From NCBI GenBank assembly GCA_934408705.1, contig CAKRVL010000039.1:1-21400 (forward strand): 21,400 nucleotides of DNA, read 5' to 3'. Shown piece by piece: positions 14,143 to 21,400 of this stretch; position 1 is the stretch's first letter, and each line of letters opens with the position of its first letter. Source of the stretch: an uncultured Blautia sp. Lineage in GTDB: Bacteria; Bacillota; Clostridia; Lachnospirales; Lachnospiraceae. A program made the position numbers and the translations under genes. The notes beneath the pieces were generated by a model. It was not told the DNA's origin. It saw only the letters and a list, made by a program, of their open reading frames with translations, and made no database searches.

Positions 14143-15159
14143 TTAGTTAAAACCGTAGAATTTCTGACAAATCTTATAGGCTGCTACAGAAACTGTTCGT
14201 CCGCTGCGGCCTGGCAGATTCATAAAGTTACCCATGAGGCTGTGGCGAAGCTTGCCATACAGAGGACGGTTGGTAGTACGAATGTATTCCAGAAGCTCTT
14301 TTTTCTTCTCAAGTGCTTCTTTCGTGCCTGAACGAATAAGCATAATAGAGGAAATGGTAGTAATAATATCCAGATAGCTGATCATATACGCTCTGGCACG
14401 TTTATTCATATTACCACAGCTGGTATAGGAATTTACCATCAGTTTGTTTACACGAAGCTGCTGATCAATCCGGCGGATCATAACAGTCTCATTAACAGAC
14501 TGATCATCACGGCCAATGAAGTAGCGATAGAAATTAGTGTCCAGATAGTACATGTTCTGCACATATGGCAGCGGATCAAAGGCGAAAATATTATCAACAT
14601 AGAAGGTATGCTCCGGCAAAGTCAGGTTACACTCATGAAGCAGCTGGGTACGGTAAATCATAGAATGCATAAGAAGATATTTTCCCTTTGGCATATGGCC
14701 TACTTCGCTCCATGTAAAAATCTGATTTACAGGAAGGCAATGACGATACTGCATAACCTTCTTGCGGACAGCTCCCTGCTTCTCATATACAAAGTTACTG
14801 ATAAGGAGGTCAACTGTCTTGGAACCCTTTACCAGCTCCTCCAGGGTCTTCAGAATCTCTTTGTAAGATTCTTCATTTACCCAGTCATCACTGTCAACAA
14901 CCTTGAAATAAAGTCCCTGTGCATTATGAATACCAGTATTTACAGCTCCCCCATGCCCCAGGTTTGGCTGATGGATCGCACGGACGATATTCGGATATTT
15001 CTCCTGATACTCATCAGCAATCTCTGCTGTTCTGTCCTTGGAGCCATCATCGATTACAAGAATCTCTACCTCATCTCCCCCTGGTAAAAGGGACTGGATA
15101 CACTTCTCCATATAAGCTTCAGAATTATAACAAGGAATTGCTATACTAAGTAATTTCAT
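14143..15159 (-). CDS. Family 2 glycosyltransferase
   Basis: A 338-residue GT-A-fold enzyme. SIAIPCYNSEAYMEKCI opens the protein, the nucleotide-sugar-binding DDGS is at 37-40 and the metal-binding DSDDW at 89-93. There is no signal peptide, and no clear membrane segment at the C-terminus, so it should act in the cytoplasm on a membrane-linked or soluble acceptor. Acceptor and donor sugar cannot be told. Its ATG shares one base with the mutY stop (TAATG), and its AAGGAGG ribosome site lies inside the last codons of mutY, so the two are translationally coupled. It is the last gene before the terminator. Confidence 0.9.
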   Translation of the reverse strand: MKLLSIAIPCYNSEAYMEKCIQSLLPGGDEVEILVIDDGSKDRTAEIADEYQEKYPNIVRAIHQPNLGHGGAVNTGIHNAQGLYFKVVDSDDWVNEESYKEILKTLEELVKGSKTVDLLISNFVYEKQGAVRKKVMQYRHCLPVNQIFTWSEVGHMPKGKYLLMHSMIYRTQLLHECNLTLPEHTFYVDNIFAFDPLPYVQNMYYLDTNFYRYFIGRDDQSVNETVMIRRIDQQLRVNKLMVNSYTSCGNMNKRARAYMISYLDIITTISSIMLIRSGTKEALEKKKELLEYIRTTNRPLYGKLRHSLMGNFMNLPGRSGRTVSVAAYKICQKFYGFN

Positions 15160-16211
15160 TAAATTTCCTCCTTCATGTATTTCACATAAGCGCCAAACGC
15201 GGAAGGAATGGCGTAGTTTCTCTCAGATTCTTTTTTGTCGGCAAAAAGAATTCCTGAAGCGTGTGCCTGTTCTAAAGATGATACACGGATCAGGTATGCC
15301 TTCATTCTCCATTCAATATGGGAAAAAATATGTCTGGCATCTGGCAGTTCTTCTATATACAATGGCTCAGTGCCAAGCTCCTTTACATATTCCAGCGCTT
15401 TCTCCCGATCGAGATGGCCTTCAATATTGGGAAGCTCGTATAATCCGGCAAGAAGACCTTTCGACGGACGTTTACGGATTGCTGTACAGTTTCCATCCTG
15501 AATAACAAGAACAGTCCTCTCTTCCACTATCCTGGGCTTCTTTTGAGCTTTCACAGGATATTTCTCCACAGTTCCGTGAAGCCCTGCCTGACAAAAGCTT
15601 CCAACCGGACAAAGGTCACATTTTGGCTGTCCGTTGGGAACGCATATCACCGCCCCAAGCTCCATCATCGCCTGATTAAAATCACCTGGCCGATCTTTGG
15701 GAATAATTTCCTGCAATGCACTTTCTGTCTTTTTCCTAAATGCAGACCTGGTAATATCCTCTGGATCCTCTGTCATTCGGGTTACTACACGGAACACATT
15801 TCCGTCAACTGCAGGTACCGGAATTCCATATGCAATAGAAGCAATAGCCCCTGCGGTGTAGCTGCCTATTCCTTTTAATGACATAAGAAGTGAAAAGCCC
15901 CCTGGAAGTCTGCCATTATATTTTTCTACCATCTCACGGGCTGCCAGCTGCATATTTCTTACACGGCTGTAATAGCCAAGGCCTTCCCAAAGCTTCAGTA
16001 GCTTCTCCTCCGGACAGGCCGCAAGCGCCGTTACGTCAGGCAGTTCCCGGATAAATCGTTCAAAATAGGGTTTTACAGCCTCTACCCGTGTCTGCTGGAG
16101 CATAATCTCAGATACCCAGGTATAATATGCATTATTCTTATCACGCCAGGGAAGGATCCGCTTATTCTCATCATACCACGCCAGAAGAGGCTGTATAAAC
16201 TCTTCTGTCAT
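15159..16211 (-). CDS. mutY: A/G-specific adenine glycosylase
   Basis: A 350-residue base-excision-repair enzyme that removes adenine mispaired with 8-oxoguanine. Catalytic Glu35 lies in VSEIMLQQT, the helix-hairpin-helix is LKGIGSYTAGAIA (112-124), and Asp136 is in VDGN. The iron-sulfur loop has Cys190, 198, 201 and 207, spaced C-x7-C-x2-C-x5-C, one residue longer in the first gap than in E. coli MutY. Residues from about 225 form the NUDIX-like 8-oxoguanine recognition domain. The ATG follows the sfsA TAA directly, with GGAGG seven bases upstream. Confidence 0.96.
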   Translation of the reverse strand: MTEEFIQPLLAWYDENKRILPWRDKNNAYYTWVSEIMLQQTRVEAVKPYFERFIRELPDVTALAACPEEKLLKLWEGLGYYSRVRNMQLAAREMVEKYNGRLPGGFSLLMSLKGIGSYTAGAIASIAYGIPVPAVDGNVFRVVTRMTEDPEDITRSAFRKKTESALQEIIPKDRPGDFNQAMMELGAVICVPNGQPKCDLCPVGSFCQAGLHGTVEKYPVKAQKKPRIVEERTVLVIQDGNCTAIRKRPSKGLLAGLYELPNIEGHLDREKALEYVKELGTEPLYIEELPDARHIFSHIEWRMKAYLIRVSSLEQAHASGILFADKKESERNYAIPSAFGAYVKYMKEEI

Positions 16212-16913
16212 TTAGTTTCCTCCAAATATTTCATCCAGATATACAGGTACCGGATCCTGTATTTCCATACTATCCGGCTCCACCACACAGTCATAGGCAA
16301 GAATGTGCACTCCCGCCTTTTTCGCTTTCTGTAAGGTTTCCCCAAATTCCCGGTGAGTATTCCAGTTAGGCTCAAACCGCTTAATTCCCTTCATCTGGAT
16401 CACCAGCAGTAAGTAGGCATCGTACCCATCCTCCATACACCGGATCAGCTCTTCTAAATGCTTTACCCCTCTTACTGTAGGGGCATCAGGAAAACGGGCA
16501 ATATTATCAGCTTCCAGGGTTACACCTTTAACTTCTATAAAAGCTTTGCGCTTCCCGGAACAGACATATAAATCAAATCTGGAATTGCCATAGGTTTTCT
16601 CAGGCGTTACCTGAACCTCTTCCGTAAAAAGATGCCCTGCTCTCACCCATTCCAAAGCTGCCTTATTGGGTATCTGGGAATCCATATTGATAAGGCGTCC
16701 GCCTTTGTTTACACATACAAGATCATAAGCAGTCTTCCTCGCAGGGTTACTGCTCTTTTCCAAAAAGACCTGCGCACCTGGAACCAGAAGCTCCTTACAT
16801 CTGCCTGTATTTTTCACATGGACCGTTTCCACCAGTCCCCCAATCTCCACATGTGCAATAAAACGGTTGGGACGATCAATAAAACGGCCTTCTGTAATGT
16901 TTTCGTATTTCAT
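16212..16913 (-). CDS. sfsA: SfsA family protein (sugar fermentation stimulation homolog)
   Basis: A 233-residue protein with the full SfsA pattern: RFIDRPNRFIAHVE at the start, HVKNTGRCKELL, then SRFDLY and AFIEVKGVTLE. The second part has a PD-(D/E)xK-nuclease-like fold, with Asp in RFDLY and the ExK of IEVKG. E. coli SfsA was linked to maltose gene expression and DNA binding; the biochemical role is unsettled. First gene of the sfsA-mutY-glycosyltransferase operon, read from an extended -10 promoter. GAGGTG lies close before ATG 16913. Confidence 0.95.
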   Translation of the reverse strand: MKYENITEGRFIDRPNRFIAHVEIGGLVETVHVKNTGRCKELLVPGAQVFLEKSSNPARKTAYDLVCVNKGGRLINMDSQIPNKAALEWVRAGHLFTEEVQVTPEKTYGNSRFDLYVCSGKRKAFIEVKGVTLEADNIARFPDAPTVRGVKHLEELIRCMEDGYDAYLLLVIQMKGIKRFEPNWNTHREFGETLQKAKKAGVHILAYDCVVEPDSMEIQDPVPVYLDEIFGGN

Positions 16914-16955
16914 AATTCACCTCGCACTGCTGTATTAACAGCAACTGCCTTTCTT

Positions 16956-16964
16956 ATCATAACA
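16956..16964 (-). promoter_or_regulatory. Promoter of the sfsA-mutY operon, extended -10
   Basis: Minus strand TGT followed by TATGAT (16961-16956). The -35 is poor. The leader holds a small stem, TGCTGT/ACAGCA, around 16928-16943, just before the ribosome site. Confidence 0.55.
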
Positions 16965-17024
16965 TAAAATCTGCAAAAAACCAGTTAAAAGTGAAAAATC
17001 CATATAAAATCCAATATTGAAAGA

Positions 17025-17053
17025 TTGATTTTTTCCTTTTTCCTATATAAAAT
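17025..17053 (+). promoter_or_regulatory. Promoter of the HAD phosphatase gene
   Basis: TTGATT (17025-17030), a 17-base spacer, TAAAAT (17048-17053). The start is expected near 17060. Confidence 0.55.
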
Positions 17054-17093
17054 AGAAGCTATCATCAATAAGAGAAAGGATGAAAAGCTTCAA

Positions 17094-17708
17094 ATGGACA
17101 GTATTATTTTTGACATTGACGGAACTATCTGGAATTCCACTGACGTTGTTGCCATTGCGTGGAATCAGATTTTAGAAGAAGAAGGACTTGATATCCGTGT
17201 CACTGCAGACCAGCTGAAGGGATTATTCGGCAGACTGCTTCCGGATATTGCCAAAGCAATCATGCCTGAGCTTGACGAATCAGAGCAGCTTCGCATTATC
17301 GACCTATGCTGCCAGGCAGAGCATGAGCTACTTCACCAGATGGGGGCCCCTGTCTATGAGGGGCTTGAGGACGTTTTAAAGGTACTTGCAGCACGTTATC
17401 CTCTTTTTGTAGTAAGCAACTGCCAGGCCGGATATATTGAGCTTGTTTTCGAGAAAACAGGCCTTGGAAAGTATTTTCAGGGGCATCTCTGCCCTGGCGA
17501 TACCGGGGAAGCAAAGGCTGCCAATATCCGCTCCATTGTCAGGAAATATCACCTGAAAGCACCTGTCTATGTAGGAGATACTTTTGGCGATTATCAGGCA
17601 TGCCAGGAGGCAGAAGTGCCTTTCGTATTTGCAGCTTATGGTTTCGGACAGGTAGATACGCCGGATTATGTGATTGAGAAACCTGCTGATCTGCTGAAAA
17701 TTTTTTGA
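17094..17708 (+). CDS. HAD-superfamily hydrolase, phosphoglycolate-phosphatase-like
   Basis: About 204 residues. Motif I is FDIDGT (nucleophile Asp7, acid/base Asp9), motif II is FVVSN, and motif IV is YVGDTFGDYQA, with a small helical cap between motifs I and II. It should be a Mg2+-dependent phosphatase on a small phosphometabolite; the substrate is unknown. I chose ATG 17094 because the protein then starts one residue before the first strand. The longer frame upstream runs through the promoter. The nearest ribosome site, AAAGGA, is about 13 bases away, which is unusually far. Single gene, ending at a bidirectional terminator. Confidence 0.87.
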   Translation: MDSIIFDIDGTIWNSTDVVAIAWNQILEEEGLDIRVTADQLKGLFGRLLPDIAKAIMPELDESEQLRIIDLCCQAEHELLHQMGAPVYEGLEDVLKVLAARYPLFVVSNCQAGYIELVFEKTGLGKYFQGHLCPGDTGEAKAANIRSIVRKYHLKAPVYVGDTFGDYQACQEAEVPFVFAAYGFGQVDTPDYVIEKPADLLKIF

Positions 17709-17770
17709 CCGGATCATATAGCGAAGCGAATCTGAAAAATTCACCTGACAATTTGCACAAAGTCACAAAA

Positions 17771-17815
17771 AGCGCCTGTATGTCAGCTTCATTCCGATAT
17801 ACAAGCGCTTCTTTT
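17771..17815. terminator. Bidirectional terminator between HAD and small membrane protein genes
   Basis: AGCGCCTGTATGTC (17771-17784) pairs with GATATACAAGCGCT (17796-17809) over 14 positions, with one mismatch and one G-U. CTTTTTA follows on the plus strand, and TTTTTGTG on the minus. A TAGCGAAGCG element lies upstream at 17719-17728. Confidence 0.85.
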
Positions 17816-17819
17816 TATC

Positions 17820-18116
17820 TTATTTCCTGCATTTCTTACGGACAATTACCACAGAAATCGCAAAAATTACAATTACAACAACAAGATACACAATATCATA
17901 CGCATAACTCTTGATCACCATATCAAGTGCTGTGAGGATACCCAAAAGGATCAGCGTTACACCGTATACCTTCTGGAGCTTTTTCTCATCGTAGATTTTC
18001 TTCCTTGCATCGGCATTTCCACCCTTCAGAAGAATATCTCCGCGGCCTGCAAGAAGCATAACTCCCATCACAAGAGCTGCCACGGTCAGTATCATATCAA
18101 AAGAATCCATATTCAT
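17820..18116 (-). CDS. Small membrane protein, unknown function
   Basis: A 98-residue protein with three hydrophobic segments, about 7-25, 49-69 and 72-92. A charged loop (DARKKIYDEKKLQK) lies between the first two, and a basic VRKKCRK tail follows the last. I do not recognise the family. GGAGA lies ten bases before ATG 18116. It starts 43 bases after the L,D-transpeptidase stop with no terminator between, so it is probably co-transcribed, and could assist the cell-wall enzyme at the membrane (inference only). Confidence 0.75.
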   Translation of the reverse strand: MNMDSFDMILTVAALVMGVMLLAGRGDILLKGGNADARKKIYDEKKLQKVYGVTLILLGILTALDMVIKSYAYDIVYLVVVIVIFAISVVIVRKKCRK

Positions 18117-18159
18117 AACTGTCTGTTCTCCACTTCTTATATTCGTTATGGCTCACCAA

Positions 18160-20160
18160 TCAATAGAAACACACGATCGGTACATTACTGTCAATAATGC
18201 TGTACAAGGTCGCCGCCGCATCTAAAGGCATATTGATACATCCGTGAGAGCCTGCATAGGTATAACGGTCACCACCAAAATATGCCTGCCAGGTTGCATC
18301 ATGAAAACCGATTCCACCGTTAAACGGCATCCAGTAAGTAACAGGTGTCTCATATTCATAAGTGCCGTCTGGCTTCTTCTGTCCACGAAGCACATCCGGG
18401 CTCTTCTTATAATACAAGGTGAAAATTCCAGGAGGTGTAGCTCTGTCATCATAACGGATATCTCCGGAAACAATGTCAGAATCAAAAATAATGCTTCCAC
18501 TCTGGTAATAATACATATGCTGGCTACTCAGATCCACCTCAATATAAGTGCTTCCAATATCATTATATCCGTAAGCATTTGCACGCATAGAGTATACCGG
18601 CTCGCGTGTAGTCTGAGTTCCGGTACGGATTTCTTCTGTCAGCTGGGCAACCTCTGCATCCTGATCAATCTTCCAGCCATATGCAGAACCATATACAGAA
18701 ACCGTACGTCCGCTGGTAGTATTAAAGGAACGGGTTGTTCCTACTGTATCATGTTCACTTGCAAGCTGAGCCACATAATCCTTAATATGCTGGGTAAAGG
18801 AGGCGTCATCCTGAACCAGCTGTCCCTTATCATCAAACTGCAGCCAGTCCTTAAGCGTGCTTCCATCAAGTGTGACGGTCTGCTCACCAAAGGTATAAGT
18901 AATGCTGGCCTTCGTATAATTATTATAGGCATCCTTCGTAGCCTGCAGAGTAGGATCATCACTTGTAACTGCTGCCACCGCATACACATCCGGCGTGCTG
19001 CCAAGATCAATGGTTCTCTGACTTCCTGAAATTGCTGTATCCAGTGCCTTATAGGCTTCCTTCACCTTCAGCTTGCTTCCCTCAGTCTCCGGCACAATAG
19101 TAAATTCACTGCCCTCAAGTGCCACATACGCATTCTCCGGCTCCACCTGATTCTCAGCCTGTGCACACTTCAGCTCTTTCACCTGGCTCTGGAGAAGGCT
19201 TTTATCAAACGTTACATTCTCCTGAGTGGTATAACTTCTGGTCTCCATAAATCCTCTTACCCACTCATATGGCTTCTGCTGCTTCAGAAGGTTCAGCACC
19301 TCCCCATCTGACATATAACGGTAATTGATCTGATTGCCGCTGATGGTCTGAGTCTCCTGATTTCTGGCTGTTACTTCAATGGTATAATCTTCCACTTTGC
19401 TTGCAATAAGCTGTTCTGCTTCATAGGCAGTCTTATTAGAGCAATTAATTCCGTTAATAAATGTTCCCTCAAAAAAACGGTCAGAATAATAATAGCTCAC
19501 TGCACCATAAGCACAGCCTGCTGTCACTGCAATAATAGCAGCTACGATTCCGGTTATCTTAAGCCCCTTATGCTTCTTCCTGGGAATCGGAATGATCTTC
19601 TCATCCAGTTCCTCATCAGAAATAGGGACATAGGAAATCTGCGCGGGCCGGGCAGATCTGGACGCCGGCTTAGGTGACGGCTTAGATGACGGCTTCGCGG
19701 ATTTCTTCGAAAACTGTTTCTCAGACTGCTTAGCTGCTGTTTCTCTGACTTCTGTCTTCCTGCCCCGTATTCTTCTCTTCTGGGAATGAGGCGGAATCAG
19801 CTCTACCTGGAGCTCCCTGGCAGGAGCATCTCTGTCTTCTTCATCCTCAGATGCTTCCTCGTCTGACTCATCATCAGAATTATCCTCTTCATCCTCGGAA
19901 GCTGTCTCAGAACCCTCTATATCGTATTCTTCTTCCTCCGGATATTCCTCTTCAAAAGTATCCACGGCCATCTCCTCCGGATCCGTTTCCTCTTCCTCCC
20001 AGGAACCAAAGACATCTTCCGAATTGACATCCTCTTCATCATAAAAATCAGCGCCATGAAACTCTTCTTCCGGATCCATCTCCAAACCTGCCATGGCTGC
20101 ATTTATTTTATCTTCAAAATCTCCCGGACTTCCCTGAGCACGCTTATTGTCCTTACTCAT
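18160..20160 (-). CDS. L,D-transpeptidase (YkuD) with peptidoglycan-binding domains
   Basis: A 666-residue membrane-anchored cell-wall enzyme. Residues 28-110 are extremely acidic and 128-175 are Lys/Ser/Pro-rich, with KPSSKPSPKP repeats. A single membrane segment at about 200-222 puts this tail in the cytoplasm. Outside come two regions resembling the PG_binding_4 (VanW-associated) domain, about 228-370 and 410-515. The YkuD catalytic domain spans about 537-666, with His620 and SHGCIN (His639, catalytic Cys641). Such enzymes form 3-3 peptide crosslinks or attach proteins. The catalytic motif is intact. GGAG precedes ATG 20160 by ten bases. Confidence 0.93.
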   Translation of the reverse strand: MSKDNKRAQGSPGDFEDKINAAMAGLEMDPEEEFHGADFYDEEDVNSEDVFGSWEEEETDPEEMAVDTFEEEYPEEEEYDIEGSETASEDEEDNSDDESDEEASEDEEDRDAPARELQVELIPPHSQKRRIRGRKTEVRETAAKQSEKQFSKKSAKPSSKPSPKPASRSARPAQISYVPISDEELDEKIIPIPRKKHKGLKITGIVAAIIAVTAGCAYGAVSYYYSDRFFEGTFINGINCSNKTAYEAEQLIASKVEDYTIEVTARNQETQTISGNQINYRYMSDGEVLNLLKQQKPYEWVRGFMETRSYTTQENVTFDKSLLQSQVKELKCAQAENQVEPENAYVALEGSEFTIVPETEGSKLKVKEAYKALDTAISGSQRTIDLGSTPDVYAVAAVTSDDPTLQATKDAYNNYTKASITYTFGEQTVTLDGSTLKDWLQFDDKGQLVQDDASFTQHIKDYVAQLASEHDTVGTTRSFNTTSGRTVSVYGSAYGWKIDQDAEVAQLTEEIRTGTQTTREPVYSMRANAYGYNDIGSTYIEVDLSSQHMYYYQSGSIIFDSDIVSGDIRYDDRATPPGIFTLYYKKSPDVLRGQKKPDGTYEYETPVTYWMPFNGGIGFHDATWQAYFGGDRYTYAGSHGCINMPLDAAATLYSIIDSNVPIVCFY

Positions 20161-20230
20161 GTATAAAACTCTCCTCTAAAAAAGCACTGCTGTAACATAG
20201 CCTCCGCCTGTTATGGCGAAATCCTGTTCT

Positions 20231-20239
20231 ATTATAACA
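20231..20239 (-). promoter_or_regulatory. Promoter of the L,D-transpeptidase gene, extended -10
   Basis: Minus strand TGT followed by a perfect TATAAT (20236-20231). The -35 is weak. A leader of about 65 bases follows, with a short CGCC/GGCG hairpin near 20205-20218. Confidence 0.65.
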
Positions 20240-20293
20240 TATATTTTCCATTTTGCATCTTAAAATGTATATTTCATAAAAAAGAATGAACGC

Positions 20294-20337
20294 AAAAAAT
20301 GTGCCAGACCAACCATATACTATCATCAGTCTGACAC
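20294..20337 (-). terminator. Intrinsic terminator of the MATE transporter gene
   Basis: On the minus strand GTGTCAGAC (20337-20329) pairs with GTCTGGCAC (20309-20301), nine pairs with one G-U, and is followed by ATTTTTT. It lies 52 bases after the MATE stop. Confidence 0.85.
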
Positions 20338-20389
20338 AACTATTCTATACAAACCGGCTTCCTGATTTGTAATCCTTATTTTTCATGAT

Positions 20390-21400
20390 TTATAAACACA
20401 ATCTTTTCTTCATATCTTTCATCACATAGAAATAAAGTACAATAAGAAGGACAGTAGCCACAATCCATGCAAATGGACTTGCCATACACGCCATTGTATA
20501 ACTCTTCTTATTCGCTGCGATAACTGCCATCACACCTCTTCCCACAAGCTCTGCCACACCGGAGAGCATAGGAAGAAGCCCATATCCCATTCCCTGAAAG
20601 CCATTACGGTAACAATTGACCACATAAAGGGGAATCATAAACATTCCAACACAACGAAGATAAGTATCTACCATAGGGATCACCGCCTCTGCATTATCCG
20701 AGATAAACAGATAAGAAAAGCTTTTTCCCACAAAAAACAGGACAAATCCTACAACAACAGCATATGCACAGCCGATCACATCTGCACATCGGAACCCCTG
20801 ACGCACACGGTCCAGCTTACGCGCACCAATATTCTGTGCATTATATGTAGACATTGTAGTTCCCACAGCTACAAATGCCTGGGTAAAGATATTCTCGATC
20901 TTAGATCCTGCTGTAAAGGCCGCAACTGCATAAGAGCCAAGTATATTCAAGGAACTCTGTACCATCATGCCCCCAATGGCTGTAATGGAATACTGCAGTC
21001 CCATGGGAATTCCCACACTGATCTGTTTTACGGCAATATCACGGTTAAAATACCAGTCTTCTTTTTTCATCTTTAGTTCCGGCACAGCCTTCCACATATA
21101 GATCAGGCAAAGAAACCCTGACACTCCCTGTGAAATAACGGTAGCCCAGGCAGCTCCCGGTGCTCCCCAGTGAAAAAAGATAATAAATACAAGGTCAAGT
21201 ACAATATTCAGTCCAGCCGCAAGGATCAAAAAGTAAAGAGGGGTTTTGCTGTTTCCCAATGCTCTTAAGATACTGGATACCAGATTATACAATACCTGGG
21301 TAAAAATTCCGGCACAGATGATCATAATATAACCATATGCACCATCAAAAATATCCTCAGGTGTATGCATGAATACAAGAAGCCTGTGCATTCCCAACAT
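20390..21400 (-). CDS. MATE-family efflux transporter, N-terminus outside window
   Basis: At least 336 residues of a multidrug and toxin extrusion (MATE, MatE/NorM/DinF-type) transporter with about nine membrane segments. Recognisable stretches include SSILRALGNSKTPLYF, AAGLNIVLDLVFI and GAPGAAWATVISQ in the first half. GIPMGLQYSITAIGGMMVQ opens the second half, where the AVAAFTAG and NAQNIGA stretches follow. Full-length members have about 450 residues, so roughly 110 are missing. The ATG at the very edge of the window is internal, not the start. Cation coupling and substrates cannot be told. Confidence 0.93.
   Translation of the reverse strand: MLGMHRLLVFMHTPEDIFDGAYGYIMIICAGIFTQVLYNLVSSILRALGNSKTPLYFLILAAGLNIVLDLVFIIFFHWGAPGAAWATVISQGVSGFLCLIYMWKAVPELKMKKEDWYFNRDIAVKQISVGIPMGLQYSITAIGGMMVQSSLNILGSYAVAAFTAGSKIENIFTQAFVAVGTTMSTYNAQNIGARKLDRVRQGFRCADVIGCAYAVVVGFVLFFVGKSFSYLFISDNAEAVIPMVDTYLRCVGMFMIPLYVVNCYRNGFQGMGYGLLPMLSGVAELVGRGVMAVIAANKKSYTMACMASPFAWIVATVLLIVLYFYVMKDMKKRLCL

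Noticed and set aside
15590..15645. Extra residue in the MutY iron-sulfur loop as a defect
   Set aside because: All four cysteines are present, and a C-x7-C first gap is compatible with a working cluster.
19670..19700. Short tandem DNA repeat
   Set aside because: It encodes the Lys-Pro-Ser repeat of the transpeptidase linker; low-complexity coding sequence.
20205..20218. CGCC/GGCG hairpin in the transpeptidase leader as a riboswitch
   Set aside because: Only four pairs, with no conserved aptamer motif; treated as part of the leader.

Overview
This window looks like a chromosomal segment of a gut-type Firmicute of the Lachnospiraceae (Blautia-like genera fit best; the genus is a guess). The grounds are moderate-to-low GC, strong AGGAGG-type ribosome sites, sigma-A promoters with 17-base spacers or extended -10 elements, a TPP riboswitch ending in a transcription terminator, and typical Clostridia gene families. 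Most genes lie on the minus strand. Only a lipid kinase/PAP2 pair and a HAD phosphatase read on the plus strand. I see no phage, IS, integrase, CRISPR array, tRNA or rRNA.

Layout from left to right. At 1-28 is the first few codons of a minus-strand LacI-type regulator, with a perfect consensus promoter. At 127-3554 a minus-strand operon reads NhaC-family antiporter, zinc alcohol dehydrogenase, transglutaminase-like protein. At 3731-6547 is a TPP-riboswitch-controlled thiamine-precursor import operon: an MTH1187/YkoF-type thiamine-binding protein followed by ThiX, ThiY and ThiZ. Its promoter, aptamer and terminator lie at 6661-6845. At 6896-8990 are a NUDIX hydrolase and a Lon-like AAA+ ATPase without a protease domain. 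The 345-base gap at 8991-9335 holds the ATPase promoter and, on the plus strand, what looks like an undescribed small RNA gene. At 9336-12279 are a YkgJ-type Cys-cluster protein and DNA topoisomerase III. At 12444-14096 (plus strand) is a diacylglycerol-kinase-family lipid kinase with a PAP2-family protein. At 14143-16913 are sfsA, mutY and a family 2 glycosyltransferase, tightly packed. At 17094-17708 is a HAD phosphatase. At 17820-20160 are an L,D-transpeptidase with a long charged cytoplasmic tail and a small membrane protein. At 20390-21400 is a MATE transporter truncated by the window edge.

How the genes work together. The ThiXYZ genes and the thiamine-binding protein form one TPP-repressed uptake unit. 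The lipid kinase and PAP2 protein probably act on the same phosphatidate/diacylglycerol pool. SfsA, MutY and the glycosyltransferase share a transcript but no obvious pathway. The most interesting items are the candidate small RNA at about 9217-9318 (extended -10 promoter, long imperfect stem, C-rich apical loop, intrinsic terminator) and the protease-less Lon-like ATPase with an unrecognised N-terminal region.
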